Below are positions 23,303-30,359 of a stretch of DNA of 30,359 nt, one piece after another (positions within the stretch are counted from its first letter, which is position 1; each line of letters begins with the position of its first letter). A program made the translations under genes and the position numbers. Location: assembly GCA_002331465.1 (NCBI GenBank), contig DCYM01000242.1, positions 1-30,359 of the forward strand, written 5' to 3'. The notes beneath the pieces are model-generated. The model was not told the DNA's origin and did not search any database. It saw only the letters and a program-made list of their open reading frames with translations. The DNA comes from Candidatus Neomicrothrix sp. UBA2110. Its GTDB lineage: Bacteria > Actinomycetota > Acidimicrobiia > Acidimicrobiales > Poriferisodalaceae.

Positions 23303-24640
23303 CTACATCCCTATCCAGGAGCCGTGGAAACCGAAAGGTACGCGTTGAGGGAGCACGATTTCAGCCACGGGTTCCGATGTCGGCTCTTCGGCGTTAAGAA
23401 TTAACAAAGAACTTCGACTCTCGGATCGGTCATACACATATCCCATCAACCAGCCATCGTCTTCGTTGGTAGATCCGGGCCGGTTTACGAAAACGAACTC
23501 CCCAGGATCACGACCTTTACCGAGATCCCAGGTGAATGAATCGCCGGTGTCAAAGTCGTACTTCACGAGGGTGTCAGCTTCCGGATCAGCTGCATCTCTC
23601 TTAGAGCCAACGGCATAACCAAACCGATTTTTCAAGCCAACCCGGTTATCGGCTACTCGACCAAACTCGATTGGGCGGTCATCTAACTGCGTTTCGGTGA
23701 CCCGGCCAGCGACTGTGTCAATGTCCCATCGCCACAAGTTCGCTTTATATTCAAATTCGGTGCTCCCCGCTTCCCACATCGTGGGGTATCTGGCGACGTC
23801 AATGATGACCCGACCATCGTCGTCGTAGCTGTTGACAGGGTGAAACACGTAACAAGGGTCGATATCTAGCCACTGGACGTCAGCATCACTATCGCCGCGG
23901 TCCATAACCCCGAGTCGAGCTCCGTTATCTCGTTGGAACGAAAACGGCATCCCTCCAGCGACCGCTACGTCAAAGTCGAACACGACAGGTAAATCCATGA
24001 ACACGACGCGGCTCGCTGTGATGTTGAAGTCGTGCATCATTACGGGCGCCGGGATCTCGATGTTCTTCTGCTGTACAAGCTCACCGGTCGCTGACACGCG
24101 AAGAAAGGTCAGGTATGCCGGGGGCAGGAACCCATATCCGAAGGCCAGCATCTCCCCAGTGGTAGGACAAATTTTTGGATGAGCGGTAAAAGGTCCATCA
24201 AGTTGACCTCCAAAAGAGTGCGGTCCGATTGTTTCTAATTCCTCTGAAATTTCCCACGGCAGGTGGCCCTCTTCGAGACAGAGGATGCGGCCGGCGTGAC
24301 GCACCACATGGGTGTTGGCTTTGGAGTTCTCGCTGCTGAAGTCCAGATTTTCGAGGTCAATTACTGGCTTTGTTGGGTTGTCATAAAACGGTGTTCGCAC
24401 CCAACGATTTCGGTACCACTCGGCTTGACCCTCGCGGAGTCGGACGCCGTGGACCATCCCGTCTCCGAGAAACCAGTGAGCTGATTCGCCGGTAATCGGG
24501 TTCGCACCGTTGCGTAAATAACGTCCGTTAAGTTCAGGTGGGATCGACCCTCGTACTTCTAAATTGTTAGAACTGACCTCATCGAAGACTGGGGCAAAAT
24601 TGCCCCGAAGGTGAAAGGGTGCGTCATCGGTGACGGTCAT
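23303..24640 (-). CDS. Carotenoid oxygenase (RPE65/CCD family)
   Basis: This is a seven-bladed-propeller, non-heme-iron oxygenase of 445 residues from the chosen start. The four iron-binding histidines stand in their usual settings: His154 (FTAHPK), His203 (MMHDF), His267 (YVFHPVNSYDD) and His439 (PFGFHGSWI) near the C-terminus. ELNGRYLRNGANP (36-48) is the usual N-terminal motif. Members cleave double bonds of carotenoids, apocarotenals or stilbenes; the substrate is not determined. The frame remains open to 24937, but that would overlap the CoA-transferase gene. ATG 24640 is preceded by GGAAAG at good spacing; ATG 24655 is the main alternative. No carotenoid-synthesis or rhodopsin gene is in the window. 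Confidence 0.92.
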   Translation of the reverse strand: MTVTDDAPFHLRGNFAPVFDEVSSNNLEVRGSIPPELNGRYLRNGANPITGESAHWFLGDGMVHGVRLREGQAEWYRNRWVRTPFYDNPTKPVIDLENLDFSSENSKANTHVVRHAGRILCLEEGHLPWEISEELETIGPHSFGGQLDGPFTAHPKICPTTGEMLAFGYGFLPPAYLTFLRVSATGELVQQKNIEIPAPVMMHDFNITASRVVFMDLPVVFDFDVAVAGGMPFSFQRDNGARLGVMDRGDSDADVQWLDIDPCYVFHPVNSYDDDGRVIIDVARYPTMWEAGSTEFEYKANLWRWDIDTVAGRVTETQLDDRPIEFGRVADNRVGLKNRFGYAVGSKRDAADPEADTLVKYDFDTGDSFTWDLGKGRDPGEFVFVNRPGSTNEDDGWLMGYVYDRSESRSSLLILNAEEPTSEPVAEIVLPQRVPFGFHGSWIGM

Positions 24641-24719
24641 AATGATGCTTTCCATGCCGGTTAAGAGTCCCATCCATAGTCTCACGCCGAAACAGCACTG
24701 ACCATGACAGGATCTTGAG
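24641..24719. promoter_or_regulatory. Divergent intergenic region carotenoid oxygenase / CoA-transferase
   Basis: These 79 bases must hold promoters for both divergent genes. GGAAAG on the minus strand is a likely ribosome site for the oxygenase. No clear -10/-35 pair or inverted repeat was recognised for either gene. Confidence 0.35.
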
Positions 24720-25850
24720 GTGACTGACAATGATCTGCCTCTCGCCAATCTACGCGTTGTCGATATTTCCACGGTGTTCGCTGGGCCACATTGCGCAAGA
24801 TACTTAGCTGACTTTGGTGCTGACGTTGTCAAGGTCGAACGCCCCAGTGGAGACACGTCGCGCAACATCGGGTGGCGCGACAATGATGGTGAAACGCTCT
24901 GGTGGAAGTTAGCTAACCGCGGCAAACGAGCTATCACCTTAGATTTAAGACACCCCGAAGATGTGGCGACGTTGCGGCGGATGCTCAGTGTCGCTGATGT
25001 TCTAGTGGAAAACCTTCGACCCGGAAAACTTGAAGCCCTTGGGTTCGTTCCCGATGAGTTGTTTCAGGTAAATCCCAAATTAACAATTACGCGAGTCACT
25101 GGTTTCGGACAGAGCGGTCCCTATCGAGACCGCGCTGGGTTCGCGACGTTGGCAGAAGCAATGAGCGGATTTGCTTCCATGAACGGTGAAGCTGGTGGTG
25201 CGCCGCTCTTGCCGCCGATTGCCCTGACAGACGAACTTGCAGGTTTAGCGGCCGCCTTCGCGACCATGGTTGCTGTGCACGCAGGAGGCGGACAAACCGT
25301 CGATGTCAATCTTCTTGAGACGATGATGCAGGTCATGGGCCCACTGATCTCGGCGTGGCATACGGAGAGGTATTTGCAGCCGCGGCTGGGTTCTGGGATT
25401 GCTTACAGCGTGCCTCGCGGAACGTACCAAGCTTCAGATGGCGAGTGGATTGCGGTTAGTACATCAAGCGACTCGGTTGCATCTCGGGTCATGGAACTTA
25501 TTGGTGTAGCCGACGATGAAAGGTTTCAGACCTTCGAAGGTCGAATTTCGAACCGAGAAGAAGTTGACCGCTTACTGGCCGAATGGATTAGCCAACAGAC
25601 TTTGTCGGAAGCCCTTGAGGCCTTCGAGGCGGCAGAAGCCGCCGCGGCGCCGGTACTCAATGTGGGTGAACTCTCATCTGATCCTCACGTGGCTGCCCGT
25701 GATGCTTTGGTTGAAGTGGACGGACTAGTGATGCAGGGACTCGTAGCTCAACTTTCTAGAACTCCAGGCGAAGTTCGCTGGGTTGGTCGCGTTCTTGGGG
25801 CGGACAACGAAACGATGCCGGGCCCTGACACCGACTGGTTTGAAGACTAA
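24720..25850 (+). CDS. CaiB/BaiF family (class III) CoA-transferase
   Basis: This 376-residue member of the formyl-CoA transferase/carnitine CoA-transferase/alpha-methylacyl-CoA racemase family has the N-terminal LRVVDISTVFAGPHCAR (11-27), FGADVVKVERPSGDTSR (32-48), NRGKRAITLDLR (66-77), VENLRPG (96-102) and FGQSGPY (129-135). In the motif that holds the nucleophilic Asp of formyl-CoA transferase (usually VDVSLLDAM), this protein reads VDVNLLETM, with Glu200 at the catalytic place. It starts at GTG 24720. It probably transfers CoA between carboxylic acids or racemises a methylacyl-CoA; the substrate is unknown. It converges on the mutase gene, 18 bases apart. Confidence 0.9.
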   Translation: MTDNDLPLANLRVVDISTVFAGPHCARYLADFGADVVKVERPSGDTSRNIGWRDNDGETLWWKLANRGKRAITLDLRHPEDVATLRRMLSVADVLVENLRPGKLEALGFVPDELFQVNPKLTITRVTGFGQSGPYRDRAGFATLAEAMSGFASMNGEAGGAPLLPPIALTDELAGLAAAFATMVAVHAGGGQTVDVNLLETMMQVMGPLISAWHTERYLQPRLGSGIAYSVPRGTYQASDGEWIAVSTSSDSVASRVMELIGVADDERFQTFEGRISNREEVDRLLAEWISQQTLSEALEAFEAAEAAAAPVLNVGELSSDPHVAARDALVEVDGLVMQGLVAQLSRTPGEVRWVGRVLGADNETMPGPDTDWFED

Positions 25851-25868
25851 CGCTGCGCGATGACGTGG

Positions 25869-27827
25869 TTACTTCAGTCGTGCCGACTCAACTAACCCAA
25901 CTAAATCTTGCATGATCCGCACCAATTCATAGTCCTTAGGTGTGTAAACCCGTGAGACTCCAGCCTCCAATAAAGCGTCACGGTCTTCGTCAGGAATGAT
26001 TCCACCGACCACCACGGGCGAAGTGACCTCTTGATCCCTTAGGGCCTTCAACACGGCAGGTACTAGTTGAAGATGACTACCGGACAAGATGGATAAGCCG
26101 ATCACGTCAACGTCTTCGTCCCGGGCGGAGGCAGCGATGTGTTCGGGTGTGACGCGAATTCCTTCGTAGATAACTTCCATCCCTGCATCTCGAGCAGCGA
26201 CGGCGATTTGTTCGGCGCCGTTGGAATGACCATCAAGCCCCGGCTTTGCGACTAGTAACCGTGGCGGACCTCCGGCGATATTGCTTGACCGATTCGCTAC
26301 TTCTCTTAAACCCGGCGAACTTCCTCGAGCGGCTTGTGCCCCGGTGGGACTTCGGAATTCACCGAAGACTTCGCGAAGGACCTGAGTCCATTCGCCCGTT
26401 GTCACCCCAACCTTCGCTGCGACGATCGTGTGAGGCATGATATTTTCGCTGCCCTCGGCAGCCTCTTTCAGGTGCTGTAAGGCGCGATCTACGTCGGCTT
26501 GCGATCGCGACGATCGCCAAGAAGCGACGTCGTCAATCATCTCGATTTCTACCCGGGGATCAACTTTCAAAAAGCTTCCGTCCCCACCCAGCGGTGATTG
26601 CGCTGTTTCTTGGAATGCGTTGACCCCGACCACGGTCAACTCCCCGGCTTCAATTTGGCGGACGCGTTCTGTGTTGCTGGCAACGAGCCGGTTTTTTAAC
26701 TCCCCGATGGCAGCAAATGCGCCGCCCAACTCCATTACTTCTGCCAATTCAGCCTCAGCATCGCGAATTAACTCCGCTGTTCGGCCTTCGATTACGTGTG
26801 AACCATCGAAAATGTCGTCGTGTTCAAGTAAATCTGTTTCCAAAGCGAGCACCTGTTGTATCCGAAGAGACCATTGCTGATCCCAAGGTTTGGGTAACCC
26901 CAGTGCTTCGTTCCAAGCGGGTAGCTGAATCGAACGAGCGCGCGCCCGCTTCGACAAAGTGACACCTAAAGCTTCAAGGACAATCCTTTGGACGTTGTTT
27001 TCGGGTTGTGCCTCAGTCAGGCCTAACGAGTTCACCTGCACGCCGTAGCGAAAGCGTCGAAGTTTTGGGTCGTCAACCCCGTAACGACTTTCGCAGAGTT
27101 CGTCCCACATTTGAGTGAAAGCCCGCATTTTGCAGACTTCCTCAACGAACCTTATTCCCGAGTTCACAAAAAATGAGATGCTGCCCACTACTGCAGGGAA
27201 CCTCTCTTCAGGCACCTGACCTGAGTCGCGCACGGCATCTAACACGTCAATGGCGTTTGCCAGGGAGTAGGCAATTTCTTGAACTGGCGTCGCCCCAGCT
27301 TCTTGGAGGTGGTAGCTGCAGATATTTATCGGATTCCACAGGGGGACATGCTCAGAGCAGTAAGCGATCATGTCCACGATTAATCTTTTGCTGGCTTCGG
27401 GCGGGAAAACGTGGGTACCGCGGCTCAAGTATTCCTTGACGATGTCATTTTGAGTCGTACCTCTCAGTTGGGTCGGGTCCACTCCTTGGTCCTCAGCGTT
27501 TGCGATATAAAGGCCCAACAGCCACGCTGCAGTCGCGTTAATAGTCATGGACGTGTTCATCTGCCCGACCGGGATTTCGTTGAGCAGGGTGTTCATTTGA
27601 CCAAGGTGGTAGACGGGAACTCCGACTTTTCCCACTTCGCCGCTAGCAAGGGAATGATCCGGGTCGTAGCCAGTTTGAGTGGGCAAATCGAATGCTATGG
27701 ATAGCCCCGTTTGACCCTTCCCCAAATTGCTTCGGTACAACTCATTAGAAGCTTGGGCGGTGCTATGGCCCGAGTAGGTGCGCATAACCCACGGATGATC
27801 TCGTCGTGATTCGGATGCCTCGTCCAC
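25869..27827 (-). CDS. meaA: B12-dependent acyl-CoA mutase, ethylmalonyl-CoA mutase (MeaA/Ecm) type
   Basis: This 652-residue single-chain mutase carries an N-terminal TIM-barrel substrate domain (about 1-490) and a C-terminal cobalamin domain (about 520-652). The barrel signature RTYSGHSTAQASNELY, the FDLPTQTGYDPDH stretch and GEVGKVGVPVYHLG resemble ethylmalonyl-CoA mutase rather than methylmalonyl-CoA mutase (usual RQYAGFST and FDLATHRGYDSDH). The base-off B12 motif is intact: Asp532-x-His534-x-x-Gly537, SILSG (579-583) and the Gly pair 608-609. Ecm converts ethylmalonyl- to methylsuccinyl-CoA in the ethylmalonyl-CoA pathway. Crotonyl-CoA carboxylase/reductase is not in the window. Start GTG 27827 is well fixed by AAGGAG five bases upstream (27833-27838). 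It lies 49 bases after aat on the same strand. Confidence 0.9.
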   Translation of the reverse strand: MDEASESRRDHPWVMRTYSGHSTAQASNELYRSNLGKGQTGLSIAFDLPTQTGYDPDHSLASGEVGKVGVPVYHLGQMNTLLNEIPVGQMNTSMTINATAAWLLGLYIANAEDQGVDPTQLRGTTQNDIVKEYLSRGTHVFPPEASKRLIVDMIAYCSEHVPLWNPINICSYHLQEAGATPVQEIAYSLANAIDVLDAVRDSGQVPEERFPAVVGSISFFVNSGIRFVEEVCKMRAFTQMWDELCESRYGVDDPKLRRFRYGVQVNSLGLTEAQPENNVQRIVLEALGVTLSKRARARSIQLPAWNEALGLPKPWDQQWSLRIQQVLALETDLLEHDDIFDGSHVIEGRTAELIRDAEAELAEVMELGGAFAAIGELKNRLVASNTERVRQIEAGELTVVGVNAFQETAQSPLGGDGSFLKVDPRVEIEMIDDVASWRSSRSQADVDRALQHLKEAAEGSENIMPHTIVAAKVGVTTGEWTQVLREVFGEFRSPTGAQAARGSSPGLREVANRSSNIAGGPPRLLVAKPGLDGHSNGAEQIAVAARDAGMEVIYEGIRVTPEHIAASARDEDVDVIGLSILSGSHLQLVPAVLKALRDQEVTSPVVVGGIIPDEDRDALLEAGVSRVYTPKDYELVRIMQDLVGLVESARLK

Positions 27828-27876
27828 GCGAACTCCTTGCCTTAGCGATTGGGCATACGGATGTCTCGGTTAGCTC

Positions 27877-28602
27877 TCAATCGTCGAGCAAAGCGAAATT
27901 CATCGGCCGAGACCAAATTTCAGCCAAGGGTCGGTCGACGGCTTCAGCTAATAGTTCCAGGTAGGCGTCGCGGTTGATTTCCACGACTCCCAAACTCTCT
28001 AAATGCGGAGTGTTCCATTGCACATCAATCAAAGCTCCACCTGTCACTTTCATGGCGTCAACCAATGCGACCAAAGCCACCTTTGATGCGTTGGGGGCTG
28101 AATGAAACATTGATTCGCCAGCAAAGAAAGAACCTATGGCCACTCCATATAGCCCTCCCACGAGTTCACCGTCGCTCCAGGTTTCGACGCTGTGCGCCCA
28201 GCCCATTCGGTGAAGTTCAAGGTACGCCTCGCGAACATTCGCGTCGATCCATCCGTGCGGACGGACTGGGCTTGCGCAAGCATCGATGACTTGGTCGAAA
28301 GCATGGTCGACGCGGATATCGAAATCTCGACATGCTCTGCGAAGCGACCTTCCCACCCGTAGATAGGAAAGTGGAAGAACCCCACGAGGATCTGGGGACC
28401 ACCAACCAATGGTGTCACCCAAGGGCATAGGGAAAAGGCCTGAACTGTAGGCAGATAACAAAGTGGCCGGTTCCAAGTCCGCACCCGCCCCCACCAACCC
28501 ATTTTCGTCGGCGGTATGGGCCGGTGGAAATGTCCAGCGGCTCGGTTGTGGCTCAGCTGGCCCAGTCAAAGTATCCCCACGCATACCCGTGAGCATACGC
28601 AT
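27877..28602 (-). CDS. aat: Leucyl/phenylalanyl-tRNA-protein transferase
   Basis: This 241-residue cytoplasmic enzyme of the N-degron pathway adds Leu or Phe from tRNA to proteins with N-terminal Lys or Arg, marking them for ClpS/ClpAP-type degradation. Family motifs are clear: FPPAHTADENGLVGAGADL (25-43), LLSAYSSGLFPMP (48-60), WWSPDPRGVLPL (67-78), HGWIDANVREAY, GLYGVAIGSFFAGESMFH and QWNTPHLESLG. The usual start is within the first few ATGs (28602, 28596 or 28584); 28602 is taken. It lies between the cyclophilin and mutase genes on the same strand, gaps of 29 and 49 bases. Confidence 0.94.
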   Translation of the reverse strand: MRMLTGMRGDTLTGPAEPQPSRWTFPPAHTADENGLVGAGADLEPATLLSAYSSGLFPMPLGDTIGWWSPDPRGVLPLSYLRVGRSLRRACRDFDIRVDHAFDQVIDACASPVRPHGWIDANVREAYLELHRMGWAHSVETWSDGELVGGLYGVAIGSFFAGESMFHSAPNASKVALVALVDAMKVTGGALIDVQWNTPHLESLGVVEINRDAYLELLAEAVDRPLAEIWSRPMNFALLDD

Positions 28603-28631
28603 GTCCCGAGCCGGAGCCCAAAGAGGAATGC

Positions 28632-29453
28632 CTAATCAGTCAAATCCTTGTAACTATCAATTTGAGAAGAAGTTGCTTTAGACACCGTTACTGAGGTCAT
28701 TGAGACTGGATCGATCGGAAGGTCGGAGGAGTCGGTTTCGACCCCTTGGATAGCCAAGGCCACATCGAGCCCCCCGATGATGTGACCCATTAGTGAATAG
28801 TTCGGGTCCAGCGCAACGCCAAGGGGCCCAGTAATCACGAAAAACTGAGAGCCATTGGTGTTGGGTGCCCCCTGGTTGGCCATCGCCACTGAGCCAACTA
28901 GGTAGCCTTTCTCCGGTCCGTAAGCGCCTGTGAATTTGTAGCCAGGTCCACCGCGTCCGTTCATGCCTTCAACGTCTCCACCTTGAATCACAAATTCTGG
29001 GATTACACGATGAAAGATCGTTTGGTCGTAGGCGTGGTACCGGGCGAGAAATATGAAGTTGTTGACGCTGCGGCTATCCAGTGTCGGATCAAGGACCGCT
29101 ACGAAAGTTCCAAGATTTGTTGAAAATTCGGCGGCATACAACTGACCAGTATCAATACAAACTTTCGGTGGCGTAGCAAACTGAGTTGTTTGCCCTGAGG
29201 ACCCATCGGGTGCTGGACATCCTTCGATCCCAAGTGTTTTCGCGCCAGCAGAAGTCTCTTCCGTTTCTTGAGGATCGGACTGGCTGTCGCCGCCCGTCAA
29301 GCTCCACAGAAAGATCACCAGGATTACTGCTCCGGCGATAGCGACCCAGCGAACGATGGCCTTGTTTCGCTTAGCGTTCTTGTCTGCACGTTCCGAGGCG
29401 TCGGCCTGTGCGTCACGTCTAGCTCTTTGTCGTTCACGTTTGTTGGTGCTCAT
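28632..29453 (-). CDS. Membrane-anchored cyclophilin-type peptidyl-prolyl isomerase
   Basis: This 273-residue protein begins with a strongly charged cytoplasmic tail (STNKRERQRARRDAQ). One hydrophobic anchor (VRWVAIAGAVILVIFLW) and a linker follow, then a cyclophilin domain outside the membrane. The domain shows TIFHRVIPEFVIQGGD, GRGGPGYKF, GSVAMANQGAPNTNGSQFFV and YSLMGHIIGG; catalytic Arg, Phe and Gln are present and the ligand-site Trp is Tyr, common in bacterial forms. It would assist folding of exported proteins. ATG 29453 is preferred to the ORF's furthest-upstream start at 29528 because the extra 25 residues do not look like family sequence and would use up promoter space shared with lysC. 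Confidence 0.9.
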   Translation of the reverse strand: MSTNKRERQRARRDAQADASERADKNAKRNKAIVRWVAIAGAVILVIFLWSLTGGDSQSDPQETEETSAGAKTLGIEGCPAPDGSSGQTTQFATPPKVCIDTGQLYAAEFSTNLGTFVAVLDPTLDSRSVNNFIFLARYHAYDQTIFHRVIPEFVIQGGDVEGMNGRGGPGYKFTGAYGPEKGYLVGSVAMANQGAPNTNGSQFFVITGPLGVALDPNYSLMGHIIGGLDVALAIQGVETDSSDLPIDPVSMTSVTVSKATSSQIDSYKDLTD

Positions 29454-29583
29454 AACCTGACTTGCTGGTCTGCTTGGAAGAACGTTCAGTACTGAAGGTA
29501 GCAACGCTGCCTCTGTAAACCCATCCACATACGCGGTAAATCACTTAGGGCATACGACAAGTGCAGAGGTACCCTCGAATCTT
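29454..29583. promoter_or_regulatory. Divergent promoter region cyclophilin / lysC
   Basis: These 130 bases separate the divergent cyclophilin and aspartate kinase genes. On the plus strand TACCCT (29570-29575) ends 8 bases before the lysC GTG and no ribosome site is evident, fitting a leaderless message; a -35 box was not clear. No attenuator-like hairpin or lysine riboswitch was recognised. Confidence 0.4.
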
Positions 29584-30359
29584 GTGGCACTTGTCGTTCA
29601 AAAGTTTGGTGGTACTTCGGTTGCCGACGCAGATCGCATGCGCGAGGTTGCCGACCACGTCAAACGCACCCGCAGCCGAGGCGACGACGTCGTTTTAGTT
29701 GTAAGCGCTATGGGTAAGGAGACAGACGAACTCCTTCGGTTGGCCGACGAAGTCAACAACGAGCCCCCTGGTCGTGAAATGGACATGTTGATTACCGCTG
29801 GGGAGCGAAAATCTATTGCCTTGATGTGCATGGCTTTGCATGCCGCGGGCGTTCCCGCCGATTCCTTCACGGGAAGTCAGGCAGGATTTAAGACTGACAA
29901 CAATCACCGCAACGCGAAGATTCTGTCCGTAGACCCACATCGGGTCCGCGATTCAGTAGATAAAGGCCGCGTCGCGGTGGTGGCGGGCGCACAAGGAATG
30001 TCAACCGACAACAACGTCACCTTCCTAGGCCGCGGCGGTTCAGACACAACCGCCGTCGCTCTCGCACATGGGTTGGGTGCCGACGCTTGTGAGTTATACA
30101 CCGATGTTTCTGGTGTATTCACTACAGACCCCAGCGTATGCCCCTCTGCAAAACGAATGGAATCTATTTCGTTCGATGAATTGCTTGAAATGACCGCTGT
30201 CGGTTGCCCTAAACCGGCAATGCGTTCGGTAGAAGTGGCCCGAGCATTTGGTGTGCCACTCCACGTGCGGTCAGCATTTACCTGGGAACCAGGAACATGG
30301 GTACTTGAGGAGGACCCTGACATGGAGAGAGCGATTATCAAAGGGGTTATCCCCGATAC
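29584..30359 (+). CDS. lysC: Aspartate kinase, 5' part (3' end outside window)
   Basis: The reading frame starts at GTG 29584 and runs open to the end of the window (258 codons visible). The amino-acid-kinase domain is unmistakable: VQKFGGTSVADADRM at the start, VSAMGKETDELLRLA, ITAGERKSIA, TGSQAGFKTDN, FLGRGGSDTTAVALA, CELYTDVSGVFTTDP and SFDELLEMTAVG. It phosphorylates aspartate, the first step to lysine, methionine, threonine and diaminopimelate. The C-terminal ACT domains that give lysine/threonine feedback lie beyond the window, so regulation cannot be judged. An aspartate-semialdehyde dehydrogenase (asd) often follows in Actinobacteria. Confidence 0.95.
   Translation, partial: MALVVQKFGGTSVADADRMREVADHVKRTRSRGDDVVLVVSAMGKETDELLRLADEVNNEPPGREMDMLITAGERKSIALMCMALHAAGVPADSFTGSQAGFKTDNNHRNAKILSVDPHRVRDSVDKGRVAVVAGAQGMSTDNNVTFLGRGGSDTTAVALAHGLGADACELYTDVSGVFTTDPSVCPSAKRMESISFDELLEMTAVGCPKPAMRSVEVARAFGVPLHVRSAFTWEPGTWVLEEDPDMERAIIKGVIPD

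Noticed and set aside
24641..24937. N-terminal extension of the carotenoid oxygenase frame up to an ATG at 24937
   Set aside because: It would overlap about 218 bases of the CoA-transferase gene, its residues are Ser/Arg-rich with no family similarity, and a better start with a ribosome site exists at 24640.
29454..29528. 25-residue extension of the cyclophilin frame
   Set aside because: It does not resemble a signal or family sequence and takes up intergenic promoter space; STNKRERQ with the following anchor is the more usual N-terminus.

Overview
The window looks like a compact, moderately GC-rich chromosome of a free-living, probably marine, member of the Actinomycetota, most likely Acidimicrobiia-like. 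Reasons: genes are packed with many 4-base start/stop overlaps; GTG starts are frequent; several operon heads look leaderless; the acyl-CoA carboxylase beta gene is followed by a tiny epsilon-like subunit, an actinobacterial habit; MenE is short as in other Actinobacteria; an ethylmalonyl-CoA mutase (MeaA/Ecm) type protein is present. This placement is inferred from gene content; no rRNA or other taxonomic marker was seen. No tRNA, rRNA, insertion sequence, CRISPR array or phage gene was recognised, and no gene-free stretch exceeds 300 bases.  Layout. (1) 1-7800, nucleoside and nucleobase salvage: the end of a BMP-type nucleoside/sugar ABC importer (permease and double ATPase); a convergent translationally coupled operon upp - mtnA-like - aldolase/SDR fusion; and, divergent from it, pseudouridine-5'-phosphate glycosidase (psuG) coupled to a TSUP-family permease. 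Together these could import nucleosides, recover uracil as UMP, and cut 5-deoxy- or 5-methylthio-ribose-1-phosphate into DHAP plus an aldehyde that the fused SDR could oxidise or reduce. (2) 7822-14361, menaquinone: menE on the plus strand, converging on the operon merR - menF - menD - menH - menC. The operon is headed by a MerR-type regulator with a 35-base near-palindrome in its promoter. menB, menA and menG/ubiE are not here. (3) 14383-17252, an acyl-CoA synthetase diverging from a stand-alone 5'-3' exonuclease (preceded by a 7-codon mini-ORF) and a VOC/glyoxalase-fold protein. (4) 17332-21347, a two-gene sulfatase operon: an MBL-fold alkylsulfatase-like protein with changed metal ligands, then a formylglycine-type sulfatase. 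(5) 21518-25850, acyl-CoA metabolism and carotenoid cleavage: acyl-CoA carboxylase beta plus epsilon-like subunit, an RPE65-family carotenoid oxygenase, and a CaiB/BaiF CoA-transferase with Glu where the nucleophilic Asp is expected. (6) 25869-30359: ethylmalonyl-CoA mutase-type enzyme, leucyl/phenylalanyl-tRNA-protein transferase, a membrane-anchored cyclophilin, and the 5' part of aspartate kinase.  Most genes are recognisable housekeeping or catabolic enzymes. The parts most worth following up are the coupled upp/mtnA/aldolase-SDR salvage operon, the palindromic operator and duplicated-domain MerR heading the men operon, and the sulfatase pair whose MBL member lacks several expected metal ligands.
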